From contig NC_057791.1 in NCBI RefSeq assembly GCF_014905175.1, positions 25,222,543 through 25,286,542 of the forward strand: a DNA stretch of 64,000 nt. The letters run 5' to 3'. Every line of letters starts with the position of its first letter. The stretch's first letter is position 1. Of this stretch, positions 12,501 through 22,927 are shown piece by piece. Source of the stretch: Aphidius gifuensis (Eukaryota > Arthropoda > Insecta > Hymenoptera > Braconidae). The notes under the pieces were generated by a model. That model was not told the DNA's origin, searched no databases, and worked only from the letters and a program-made list of their open reading frames with translations. The translations under genes were made by a program, and so were the position numbers.

Positions 12501-15500
12501 GTTAAAACAGCTGAAACTGGTTATATACAACGTCGTTTAATAAAAGCTATGGAATCTGTTATGGTACATTATGATGGTACTGTTAGAAATTCAGTTGGAC
12601 AATTAATTCAATTACGTTATGGTGAAGATGGTCTATGTGGTGAAACAGTTGAATTTCAAAATTTACAAACAATTAAATTAAGTAATAAAGCATTTGAAAA
12701 AAAATTTAAATTTGATCCAACAAATGAAAGATATTTACGTCGTATATTTACTGAAGATATTGTACGTGAAATGATGGGTTCTGGTGAAGTTATATCTGAA
12801 CTTGAACATGAATGGGAACAATTGAATACTGATCGTGCTGTATTAAGAGAAATATTTCCATCTGGTGAATCAAAAGTTGTGTTACCATGTAATTTACAAA
12901 GAATGATATGGAATGTACAAAAAATATTTCACATTAATAAACGTGCACCAACTGATCTTAAACCATTGAGAGTTATACAAGGTGTTAAAAATTTATTAGA
13001 TAAATGTATTATTGTTGCTGGTGATGATCGTTTATCAAAACAAGCTAATGAAAATGCAACATTATTATTTAGATGTCTTGTACGTTCAACATTATGTGCT
13101 AAAAATGTATCTGAAGAATATAGATTATCATCAGAGGCATTTGAATGGTTAATTGGTGAAATTGAAACACGTTTTCAACAAGCACAATGTGCACCTGGTG
13201 AAATGGTTGGTGCATTAGCTGCACAATCACTTGGTGAACCAGCAACACAAATGACATTAAATACATTTCATTTTGCTGGTGTATCATCTAAAAATGTAAC
13301 ACTTGGTGTACCACGTCTAAAAGAAATTATAAATATATCAAAAAAACCAAAAGCACCATCATTAACTGTTTTCTTAACTGGTGCTGCAGCACGTGATGCT
13401 GAAAAAGCTAAAAATGTATTATGTCGTCTTGAGCATACAACATTAAAAAAAGTTACAGCAAATACAGCAATATATTATGATCCAGAACCACAAAGAACTG
13501 TCATTGCTGAAGATCAAGAATTTGTTAATGTTTATTATGAAATGCCGGATTTTGATCCACAAAAAATTTCACCAATCCAGAACCACAAAGAACTGTCATT
13601 GCTGAAGATCAAGAATTTGTTAATGTTTATTATGAAATGCCGGATTTTGATCCACAAAAAATTTCACCATGGTTGCTACGTGTTGAGCTAGATCGTAAAA
13701 GAATGACTGATAAAAAATTAACAATGGAACAAATTGCTGAAAAAATTAATCAAGGTTTTGGTGATGATTTAAATTGTATATTTAATGATGATAATGCTGA
13801 AAAACTTGTATTACGTATTAGAATTATGAATAATGGTGAAAATAGCAGTAGTAATAAATTTAATGATAATCAAGAAGAAGATGTTGATAAAATGGAAGAT
13901 GATATGTTTTTACGTTGTATTGAAGCAAATATGTTGAGTGATATGACATTGCAAGGTATTGAAGCTATTGGTAAAGTATATATGCATTTACCACAAACAG
14001 ATGCTAAAAAACGTATTATAATAACTGAAACTGGTGAATTTAAAGCTATTGCTGAATGGTTATTAGAAACAGATGGTACAAGTTTAATGAGAGTATTAAG
14101 TGAAAGAGATGTTGATCCAATAAGAACATTTAGTAATGACATTTGTGAAATATTTAGTGTATTGGGTATTGAAGCTGTACGTAAATCAGTTGAAAAAGAA
14201 ATGAATGCTGTATTACAATTTTATGGTCTTTATGTTAATTATCGTCATTTGGCTTTGTTGTGTGATGTTATGACAGCAAAAGGACATTTAATGGCAATAA
14301 CACGTCATGGTATTAATAGACAAGATACTGGTGCATTAATGAGATGTTCATTTGAAGAAACAGTTGATGTATTATTAGATGCTGCATCACATGCTGAAGT
14401 TGATCCAATGAGAGGTGTATCAGAAAATATTATTATGGGACAATTACCGAGAATTGGTACTGGTTGTTTTGATTTATTATTGGATGCTGAAAAATGTAAA
14501 GCTGGTATTGAAATACCAATGGCTGTTGGTGCTGGTGTTATGGGCGGTGGTGGTATGTTCTTTGGTAATGCTGCAACACCAAGTATGTCACCACAAATGA
14601 CACCATGGTCACAAACTGGTGCAACACCAGCATATGGTGCATCAATGTCACCATCACTTGGTTCTGGTATGACACCTGGTGGTGCATGTTTTTCACCATC
14701 TGGTGCATCTGATGCATCTGGTTTATCACCAGCATATTCAGCATATTCACCACAACCTGGTAGTCCTGGTAGTCCAGGACCAAGTATGTCACCATATCCA
14801 ATGTCACCAGGTGGTGCTAGTGGTATTGGTAGTGGTAGTGGTGCTGGTGGTGCATCACCATCATATTCACCAACATCACCGGCATATTTACCAACATCAC
14901 CATCAATGACACCATCAAGTCCAAATTATTCACCTACATCTCCATCCTACAGTCCAACATCACCAAATTATTCACCAACATCACCATCCTACAGTCCAAC
15001 ATCACCTGGTTATTCACCAACATCACCATCTTACAGTCCAACTTCACCTTCCTACAGTCCAACATCTCCTTCATATTCACCAACTTCACCATCCTATAGT
15101 CCAACATCTCCATCTTACAGTCCAACTTCACCATCCTACAGTCCAACATCACCTGGTTATTCACCAACATCACCATCTTACAGTCCAACTTCACCTTCCT
15201 ACAGTCCAACATCTCCTTCATATTCTCCAACATCACCATCTTATAGTCCAACATCCCCATCTTACAGTCCAACATCTCCATCATACTCACCAACAAGTCA
15301 CAGTTATTCACCAACGTCACCTGGATATTCACCAAGTTCACCAAATTATACACCAGCGTCGCCATCATTTTCACCGACTTCACCATCATACTCACCAAGT
15401 TCACCACAATACAGTCCAGCAAGTCCATCATATTCACCAAGTTCACCAAAATATTCACCAACATCACCGTCGTATTCACCAACATCGCCATCATATGCTG

Positions 15501-15859
15501 GTGCATCACCACAATATACACCACAAAGTCCAACTTATTCACCTACATCACCCTCATATTCACCAACGTCACCATCATACTCACCAAGTTCACCACAACA
15601 TACAAGTGGTGATGGTGGTGCTGGTGGCAGCGGTGGAGGAGGTCCAGGAGGTCCTGGTGGAAGTGGTACAAGATATTCACCATCAAGTCCAAACTATTCA
15701 CCATCAAGTCCAAATTATTCACCATCAAGTCCACAATATTCACCATCCAGTACCAAGTACTCACCAACAAGTCCAGCTTATTCACCACCTGTACAAGGCT
15801 ATTCTCCAACTAGTCCAACATACTCACCTGCTTCACCTGCATATGAGACTGAGGATTAA
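9565..15859 (+). CDS. POLR2A: RNA polymerase II largest subunit RPB1 (exons 9565-9642, 10044-15859), frame broken by a 95-bp tandem duplication
   Basis: This is the catalytic largest subunit of RNA polymerase II. A 26-codon first exon (MAASDSKAPIRTVKRVQFG...) joins at 10044 to RRMSVTDGG. Visible landmarks are the clamp zinc site (CQTCAGNMTECPGHFGH, about residues 65-81), the active-site NADFDGDE that binds catalytic Mg (about residue 487), the bridge helix/trigger loop (GEMVGALAAQSLGEPATQMT) and a long CTD of roughly forty YSPTSPS-type heptads ending in the acidic YETED. As written the frame shifts in the duplication at 13480-13669 and the first reading frame stops at 13691. Leaving out one 95-bp unit gives 1932 codons with no stop. 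Because the gene is essential, an assembly error or one bad allele is more likely than a true pseudogene. Near the CTD end a Gly-rich insert (about 15610-15670) interrupts the heptads. Confidence 0.95.
9643..10043 (+). other. RPB1 first intron
   Basis: This 401-bp intron runs from GTAAGT at 9643 to TTTCAG at 10043. It contains long poly-T and poly-A runs and a (CAAA)n/(CAA)n tract at about 9868-9910. Nothing coding was seen in it. Confidence 0.8.
13480..13669 (+). repeat. Perfect 95-bp tandem duplication inside RPB1
   Basis: Bases 13480-13574 and 13575-13669 are identical over all 95 positions; the flanking bases on each side differ. Since 95 is not a multiple of three, the second copy shifts the RPB1 reading frame. 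The copies cover the codons from DPEPQRTV to MPDFDPQKISP. Neither copy has GT-AG ends that would let it be removed as an intron. Confidence 0.97.
14981..15225 (+). repeat. Nested 147-bp (7-heptad) duplication in the CTD coding repeats
   Basis: Within the 21-bp heptad array, about 98 bp starting at 14981 recurs almost exactly 147 bp downstream (from 15128), as shown by two copies of acctggttattcaccaaca at 15004 and 15151. The spacing equals seven heptads, so this looks like a recent in-frame expansion of the CTD by unequal exchange. Confidence 0.8.
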
Positions 15860-16650
15860 TTTTTTTTTATAAATAATTATATGATAATTTATATTATATT
15901 ATAATATATATATATTGATAAATATTAATCTCATTTATTATTATCAATTTATAACATCCTCTTTTTTATTTGCAATTAAACTTTATAATAATAATATTAA
16001 GTATAAGTATATTATAAAAAAAAAAAAGAAAAAGAGAAAATACTTGAAATTCCATTTTTGTTTTTTGTTTCTTTTTTTTTTCAACTTTTGTAATTTTTAT
16101 TTTATGATTCATTAATGACAAACAAATAGTCAGTTAACTTTTTTTTTTTTTTTCTCACAATAGTGAATTTTGAATTAAATATTACTATTATTATTACAAT
16201 TATTATTATTATATTGATGATTTAACAAGTGCGGATGATAATGATAATTATTATAACAATGATTGTTTCAAGATAATAATAATTATTATATATGTATAAC
16301 AATTAATGGCATATATTTTTTTGTTAATAAAGAAACATATGAAAAAATAATCAATAACTTGTTTGTTATTTAATATAATATATTGTATTTTGATATGTTT
16401 TTCATTTTATTTATTTTAACATGCAACGATGAATCGTGAGGTGGTTGTTGTAGGTCTTCTTTGACTGGAGAGTTGTTGTTTCTGGATGGTGGTGGTGGTG
16501 GTGCTATCAAATTACATCCCACAAATATTGAAACCGGTTGGAATCACCATTATGCATTATGCACCATGTATATTCACTTAATCAATTTTACTCTCATTAG
16601 TTGATACATACAGCCAACAGCTAAAAGTTTGATTATTAAATTTAATTGTT
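15860..16650. other. RPB1 3' UTR and promoter of the transporter gene
   Basis: About 790 bp lies between the RPB1 stop and the next start in the same direction. The left part is AT-rich 3' UTR with AATAAA at 16328-16333. The right part (16430-16560) is less AT-rich with a (GGT)n run near 16488-16502 and probably holds the next gene's 5' UTR. No coding exon was recognised. Confidence 0.5.
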
Positions 16651-18717
16651 ATGATGAATTCAGAAAGAGATTCACTTATTAATCGTCATGAATCATCACA
16701 CTCAGGACTTTCTGTACTTTTTGCAACTCTATGTATTATTGATATTTTTGGTGTATTTCCAATAATTGCATTGCCACGTGCAATTGTACAGTGTGGTAAA
16801 AATTAATTAATCAATTAAATTAATTAAATACCTATTTATTTATTTATTATTATTATTTAGGTTTACTTGGTATTCCACTTGTTATTGTTGTCGTTTTACT
16901 ACAAATTTATACAGCAATTTTACTTGGTAAATCATGGACAATTGCCAGCAGTTTGGATCCTCAGATATTCACAAAAAATCGGTTTAACTATTATTTCTTT
17001 ATTTATTTAATTAAATTAAATTAAAAAATTAGATATAACTTTTTATGTAAATTACAGATATCCACTTGCAGCTGTTACAGAATTTACACTTGGTCCAAAA
17101 TTTAGAACTTGTGTTACTGTACTTCTTGACTTGACAGTATTTGGCTGTGGAATTCCAAATCTTCTTGTTGGTAAGTTATTTAAATTTCAAAAAAAAAAAA
17201 AAAATAATAATTAAATAAATAAAATAAATTATTATTAAATTTTTAGCTTCACAAAATCTTCAATTATTTGGTTTAAAAGTATCAGATAATCAGTTTGATA
17301 TGTCATTCTGTTATTGGCTACTTGTTGTTGGCATTGGACTTTGTCCCTTGATGTGGCTAGGTAGTCCACGAGACATGAAGTAAGGCATTTATTTATTGTA
17401 TGTATTTTATTATCATTTATTAATTTTATTTATAAATATTAAAGATCACTGGCAATAACTTCAACAATTGCTGTAATTGCAACTGCTGTACTAGTGTGGT
17501 GGTGTATTATATCAGATGATCGTCAACTCAATAGTCTTCCACTTCCAACATCACCTACTTGGGATAAATTTATATCTGGTTATGGCATGCTAGCTTTTCA
17601 ATTTGATGTTCATCCAACACTGATGACTATTCAAGTTGATATGAAACGACCTAAAAATATTAATAAATCTGTTGTTGCTTCATTTTTATGTTTGTATTAT
17701 ATATATTTATTTAAAATTATTATATTAATTCAACTATTATTTAATGAAAAATATTTAATTACAGTTACTGCATTTATATTTGGTACAACAACAAGTTTAG
17801 CTATTTGGAAATATGGTGCTAGTACAACAGCAAATATATTACAAATTGCACCACCAAGTTATGCAAGTAGAGCTGCTATTCTTATATCAGCATTACAGTT
17901 GATATTTTCTAGTGTTATTGGACATTCAGCATTATTTTTACATCTTGAAGATGAACTTCATGTTCAAAGAAGTAAATATTATAGTATATTAATACAACAA
18001 AAATTTAATAATATAATATTTCTATTTAATAATTTAGATTTTGGATGGAAACGTTGTGCAATGCGTTCAGCAATAGTTTTACTTGGTGTTATTGTTGGTG
18101 AATCAGTGCCTCGATTTGACATTGTTATGGCACTCATTGGTGGTACATTAACTGGTCCACTTGTATTTGTTCTTCCACCAATAATGTATGCCAAAGCTAA
18201 AGCACTCAAAGAAAAAGCTAAAAAAATTAAAATACATCACGATATACAATCAGCTACTGAGTGTCATTCATCAGAAGATAATGTTATTGATGAAAAGGCA
18301 CATTCACAATCAATTCATTATCGTTTTAATGATAAAAATCCAGACAATCATAAATGTGTTTATTATGCCAACAACAATAACAACAACAAGGATCATGAAC
18401 AAGATGACTTGGCTGGTCCATCAAATTTTAGAAAAAAATTAAAGATTGATAATATTGGTCTTGTTGAGACACCACCACCACCACAAGATTCAAATAAATT
18501 ATCAACATATAAATCAGTCCAATCAAGACCAATTGCAATTGCTGAAAAAGATACAAGTAATATTGATTTAATTGTTGATTGGTTTGGTTATTTTGTTGTA
18601 TTTCTTGGCATACTGATAACTCTTTCATCAACATATATTAATATTAAAAATACCATTCGTTTTGTTAGATTTACACCACCATGTATTGTAAATGCTTCAA
18701 TTGCAGCACATTTTTAA
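16651..18717 (+). CDS. Aa_trans-family amino acid transporter (7 exons)
   Basis: This is a polytopic transporter of the amino acid/auxin permease family (SLC32/36/38 group). The exons are 16651-16795, 16861-16981, 17058-17170, 17247-17379, 17445-17689, 17765-17971 and 18038-18717; they join in frame to 547 residues. About ten or eleven hydrophobic segments are visible, starting with LCIIDIFGVFPIIALPRAI. This resembles the first helix with its substrate-binding break, although the usual G-x-G is weakened. GYGMLAFQFDVHPTLMTIQ and FGWKRCAMRSAIVLLGVIV are further family landmarks. A hydrophilic loop of about 120 residues (Asn/Asp-rich, with poly-Pro) lies before the last helix. Substrate and membrane (plasma or lysosomal) cannot be told. 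Introns at 17690-17764 and 17972-18037 are multiples of three without stops. Confidence 0.85.
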
Positions 18718-18944
18718 TATTTAAATAATTATAAACATCATCGAAATACATATAATGTACTTGTATAATTTATTCATCATTTTTTAATTACAAATAAATA
18801 ATAAATATAATCAGCAATAAATAAATATATAATATTATTAATTTAAATTCAAAGCACCTTTTTTTTTATTTTTTCTTTATTTTCATTTATTTATTTATTT
18901 TTATTTTATATATAGAAAAATTATGTGAAAAAAATAATTTTACC

Positions 18945-19110
18945 ACGGAGAAATTTTTCCGAAATCAACGACGAGAAGAAAATTTTTCCACTCATTTCTC
19001 CGCATGGCTCAATTCGGGAGAAATTCGGAGTAATCGCGGAGAAATTCGGAGTAATCACGGAGAAATTTGGAGTAATCACGGAGAAATTCGGACAAATTCG
19101 GAGAAATATT
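18945..19110. repeat. Repeat copy A with a 21-bp tandem array
   Basis: This segment contains tandem units of ggagaaattcggagtaatcgc at 19017-19037, 19038-19058 and 19059-19079, followed by a divergent 20-bp unit and a half unit ending at 19110. A leader containing catttctccgcatgg precedes them. A shorter, related copy sits at 20102-20218. Its base use (CGGAG) differs from the surrounding AT-rich DNA, suggesting a dispersed element. Read as protein it gives heptads of EKFGVIT, but no gene structure supports translation. Confidence 0.85.
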
Positions 19111-19179
19111 ATCAGCAGGATCAACAAGATCAAAATGATCAAGACCATATTTTAAAAATAAATCAAATATAATTATATA

Positions 19180-19273
19180 TCGGGCCCGACTTAATATCGA
19201 CATAACATGTTGATCAACCTAAAAATTTTTCCCTATGCTTATACATGTTATCTCGATAGTAAGTCGGGCCCGA
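19180..19273. repeat. Foldback element with ~31-bp inverted repeats
   Basis: The arm at 19180-19210 (tcgggcccgactta...) matches the reverse complement of 19243-19273 at 29 of 31 positions, with a 32-bp loop. The arms contain a GC-rich GTCGGGCCCGAC palindrome that is unlike the neighbouring DNA. The form is that of a very small MITE or of a folded structural element. No clear target-site duplication was identified. Confidence 0.85.
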
Positions 19274-19962
19274 CGTCGATTCGACGGAGCATCTCTACCA
19301 GGGAATACCCAATGCCATTATTTTCTCTTCATAAGAATCATTATCATTTTTTAATATCATCCAAAATATTTCAATATGTTTTTCGGCTAATTCAGCATCT
19401 AATAATAAACATAGACCAACAGCATTTATTATTGCAGCTTGCACCTGTATGTTTTTATCATCATGATGAATACTTGTTGATAAAACCCTATAAAATAGAT
19501 TTTGAATAACTGGTGTTATTTTTGTTATTGTTGATCTTAACATTGAGTATATTATGTTGAGACATTTTGAGAAAGGTTTCTTGACTTTTTGGTCACTACA
19601 TTTTAAATGAATTTCATCAAGTCGTATAATATCATCAATGATATTTGTTAACGCATCAACTCTTTCTGACACATTCGATTGAACTTTTTCATATACTTCA
19701 ACAATTAATTCAATTAATTTCATTTCTGGTATTTTACTCATGAGTATATCATATCAAGTAATAGCTTTAAATTATTTTTTTCATCTTTATTAGATAAATT
19801 ATAAAGCTTTCCCTTGGAGAAATATTTCTCCAACTGGGTTGTCATTTCAAATAACTGACATAATTATTAATACATGTTGTATAGCTTGTTCTGTTATTTC
19901 ATGATAATTTTTTGTTGATGGATGATTAACAATATTTTCACGATATTGACGAATATAATCAC

Positions 19963-20098
19963 AAAAAAATAGAATCATTCGAAGAATAAAAAAAATACAT
20001 ATTTTCCTTCGAATAAATTTTTTTTTATGATTATTAGTTAACGAGTCAAAGATTAAAAACAAAATTTTTTTATTCTTCGAATGATTCTATTTTTTTTT
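19963..20098. repeat. MITE-like inverted-repeat element in the CAP-G remnant
   Basis: The left arm aaaaaaatagaatcattcga at 19963 onward, continuing agaataaaa, is the reverse complement of the right arm ending about 20098 over some 32 bp. The only difference is one base in an A/T run. About 65 bp of AT-rich DNA lies between the arms. It interrupts coding similarity to CAP-G, so it looks like a small non-autonomous DNA element insertion. Confidence 0.8.
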
Positions 20099-20101
20099 TT
20101 T

Positions 20102-20218
20102 CGGAGAAAATTCGAAAGAAAATTTTGATACTTTTCTCCATTCATTTCTCCGCATGAGTCAATTTGGGAAAAATTCGGAGAAACCGCGGAGAAATTCGGA
20201 AAAATTCGGAGAAATATT
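20102..20218. repeat. Repeat copy B, related to 18945-19110
   Basis: This segment shares with copy A the order cggagaaa..., catttctccgcatg, then ggaaaaattcggag and cgcggagaaattcgg, and it ends in the same ggagaaatatt. It has fewer 21-bp units. It lies exactly where roughly 290 residues of CAP-G are missing. Confidence 0.75.
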
Positions 20219-20591
20219 TTTATGTATGCATATATGCTTCAAATTCAAGTGCATTTTCAATTGATTCTTCTTTTTGTACATATGACAAAGGTATTTGTAT
20301 GCAATTTTCATATGACTCGTAAAATTCATCAAAATCATACTGTAATTAAAACCAAATAAAATTAATTATAGTTGTTTATTTATTTATTTAGGTATACCTA
20401 AATAAATTAACTTACATTGTTGTAAGCTTGTGCTAATGTTGAAATACATGTATCATGTGCTGTACGATCATCACGTGCTTTTGTAAATGTTTCACACATT
20501 AAATCAAATATTGTTTTTTTCAGTAGCGTTATTATTTCAACTTTATTTAAAATAATCGACCATATTTTTTACAGTGATACCAATATATGTT

Positions 20592-20600
20592 GGCGGGAAA
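20592..20600. promoter_or_regulatory. E2F-type site GGCGGGAAA upstream of HAUS6
   Basis: GGCGGGAAA (reverse TTTCCCGCC) fits the E2F/DP consensus TTTSSCGC exactly. It lies 234 bp before the HAUS6 start and just beyond the 5' edge of the divergently oriented CAP-G remnant. It could be the relic of a shared cell-cycle promoter that now drives HAUS6 alone. Binding is inferred. Confidence 0.55.
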
Positions 20601-20833
20601 TTTGTGACGTTGCCTTAGATATTTGTTTATTCTCACGAGCTATAATTTTCATTAGGCTGGCTACCTGTTTAAAAAAAAAAACAGCCGGCACACCATTTGT
20701 GTGTGTCAGTGACCAGTGTGTGTGTCAAATAGACATCTGTAGACATCAATAGACATTAGACAAAGTTGTTATAAATTATAATCAATTATAATAAAAATAT
20801 TGTTAAGAGTTTATAAAAGATAAACTAAATAAA

Positions 20834-22927
20834 ATGACTGAAAGTAAATCATTGTATAAAAATATATTTCTTTTGAATCAACTAGTTCCACCAAACAATG
20901 ATTTTAAAAAATGTTTTAAAGAGGTAAATAAAAAAATAATAAACAATAGTACTAAAATTATTATTTTTTAATGTAATACTTACTTGTATTTTTTTTTAAA
21001 GGGAATGTTTGACAAGCCAAATACAAGTGGATTTATAAATGTATCTTATTATCTATTAAATATTTATGATGAAGAAAGATTCAAGAAATTTGTTGAATGG
21101 CCAATTCTTGAAAAAAAATTAGAAGGAAAATATAGAAATGAAGTACGTGATTTTATAACAATAATATCAAATGAAAATCCAGATATTCCATTTCCAACAA
21201 TTTTAACATCACATTTATTTCATGCTGGTGGAAATAAATTTACAAATATAATGCATAAATTATCACAAGCAGTATTAAAATCATATTTAAAACGACAATT
21301 GCCAAATGAAATAATATTGGATTGTCCAAGACCAGGTCCAAGTGAAGAATTATCTAAAAAAATGTTGAACAATATTATTGCTGATAAATCACAAAAAATT
21401 ATAAAATCACATCAACGTTTTCAGGAAATTGAAAATAAAGCTAAAGCAGTATCACAAGAGCTAGCTGAATCAATTGAAAAAAATCAAACAGAAACATTTG
21501 AATTAAAACAAGAGTTGGCTAAAATAATTTTAGATGCAACTGTACATCCAGATATGAAAAAACGTATGATTGATCCAAATGACACTGAAGTTATTGATTT
21601 ATGGAAAGACAATGTACGTGCAAGTTTAAAATATTTAAATAAACAAATGAAAAAACTTAAAATTAAAAGTGACACAAGTGAGAGAGTTGCAACAATGGCC
21701 AACAGTATATTATCAAATGATGTTAATTGTCTAGATGGTAATAATTTAGCACACATTGAAGTTGATAAATTTTTAGAAATACAAAATCTTAAACCAGAGC
21801 TACAAGTTGCTCTTCATCATCTTTATGATGAAAATCATAATAATAAACTTAATTTGACAAATTTTATAATTGTATTTAATTGTATACTTGAAATAATTGA
21901 AGCAAATATATTAAAATATGGTTATCCTGATTTTACTGATTGTAATATGCAAATTGATGCAAGTGTCAGTGATTTAATATCAATGGGTAAACTTGTTGAA
22001 AATTTAGAAACATTAATGGCCAGTTTAACTGTTGAATTACAAAATGAAGAGACAAACAACAACAACAATAACAATAACAACAACAACAACAACAATAATA
22101 TTCCAATGAGAATTGAAAATCTGACAATGCAATTATCACAAGATGTATTTGATTCAGTTATTTTAAAATCATCACCAACAATACAATTTCATACAAATGG
22201 ATATGATGCTGAAAAAAATGAAGCATTAAAACGTCTAGAGTTGACACCAGTTGAGGGTGTTCATAAATCACTTTTTTCACGTTATAAAAATGATGATAAT
22301 CAAAATACTCCAAAAGCAACAAAATCACGTATCAAAATGCCTATTTCAAGAATTAATTTTGATGATAAAATATCACCAGTTAAAAAATTTGTAGCACCTC
22401 CACCACCACTACCACCACCACAATCATCATCATCATCATCAAATACATCTGTAAATACTAAAACAGCAAAATTTTCAAGACTGTTTGCTGGTAATACAAG
22501 AACAAATTTTGCAAATTGTAATATTTCATCATCGAGTTCATGGAAAATGAATACACTTGGTGATGCTTCATTTGGTATGAGTATGCGTGATTTTTCAACA
22601 CCAGGTATTTCAACACCAGAAAGACCATCAATGTCAACAATTATCCATAACATTGATAAACCAGCATTTAATTCGACTGAAATAATATCTGCTGAGCTTA
22701 CGACAATCAATGAAAATACTGAAATTTATAAAAATCCATCTGGTGTTGTAACGAGAAGAAAAAATCATAATAAATTTGATGATAATGATGATGATGCTAA
22801 TAATAATGATGATGAAAAAAAACATAAACGTCGTTCAATCAGTGATCTTGTTGAACGTTATAAAAAAATACGTGAAACATCAGGTTTACCAATGGAAAAT
22901 AATCATGACATTTCGGATGATATTTAG
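20834..22927 (+). CDS. HAUS6: Augmin (HAUS) complex subunit 6 (exons 20834-20923, 21002-22927)
   Basis: HAUS6 (dgt6 in Drosophila) is a subunit of the augmin complex, which recruits gamma-tubulin to spindle microtubules for branching nucleation. A 30-codon exon joins at 21002 to GMFDKPNTSGFINVSYYLLN; the product is 671 residues. The conserved N-terminal domain is seen in FVEWPILEKKLEGKYRNEVR and in the run from FPTILTSHLF to KLSQAVLKSYLK. Coiled-coil-like sequence follows (about residues 145-210). The C-terminal half is unstructured, with Asn repeats (about 22054-22100), poly-Pro and many SP/TP sites, such as ISPVKK and FSTPGISTPERP, that would suit mitotic kinases. The C-terminal half is weakly conserved in this family. 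Confidence 0.85.

Larger units (their letters stand above)
19300..20560 (-). pseudogene. Decayed condensin subunit CAP-G (NCAPG) remnant
   Basis: Pieces of one HEAT-repeat protein lie in order on the minus strand. At 20560-20414 is TIFDLMCETFTKARDDRTAHD, followed by a good 68-bp intron. At 20345-20227 the next piece ends ENALEFEAYM. After a gap filled by repeats come CDYIRQYRENIVNHPSTKNY (near 19970), then a piece with LEKYFSKGKLYNLSNKDEK (19870-19745), then the HEAT segment ending VGLCLLLDAELAEKHIEIFW (19741-19300). Order and pattern fit the N-terminus and middle of NCAPG, the non-SMC condensin I subunit. There is no start codon in frame, about 290 residues are missing where repeats sit, there are frame changes near 19868 and 19745, and the copy stops where the HEAT domain should continue. 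A functional copy presumably exists elsewhere. The family call rests on weak similarity. Confidence 0.6.

Noticed and set aside
13575..13669. Second 95-bp unit of RPB1 as an unusual intron
   Set aside because: It has no GT-AG, GC-AG or AT-AC ends, and it is identical to coding sequence beside it.
14538..15809. Long minus-strand and shifted frames in the RPB1 CTD
   Set aside because: They are shadows of the 21-bp heptad repeat.
18925..19155. Open frame with EKFGVIT heptads as a repeat protein
   Set aside because: The frame comes from the 21-bp tandem DNA repeat; it is open on both strands, lacks splice or promoter context, and the DNA recurs as a repeat at 20102.
19814..19833. Perfect 20-bp palindrome ttggagaaatatttctccaa as a further repeat copy
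   Set aside because: It reads through the CAP-G similarity as coding sequence, so a chance palindrome in the remnant is simpler, even though it resembles the ggagaaat repeat.
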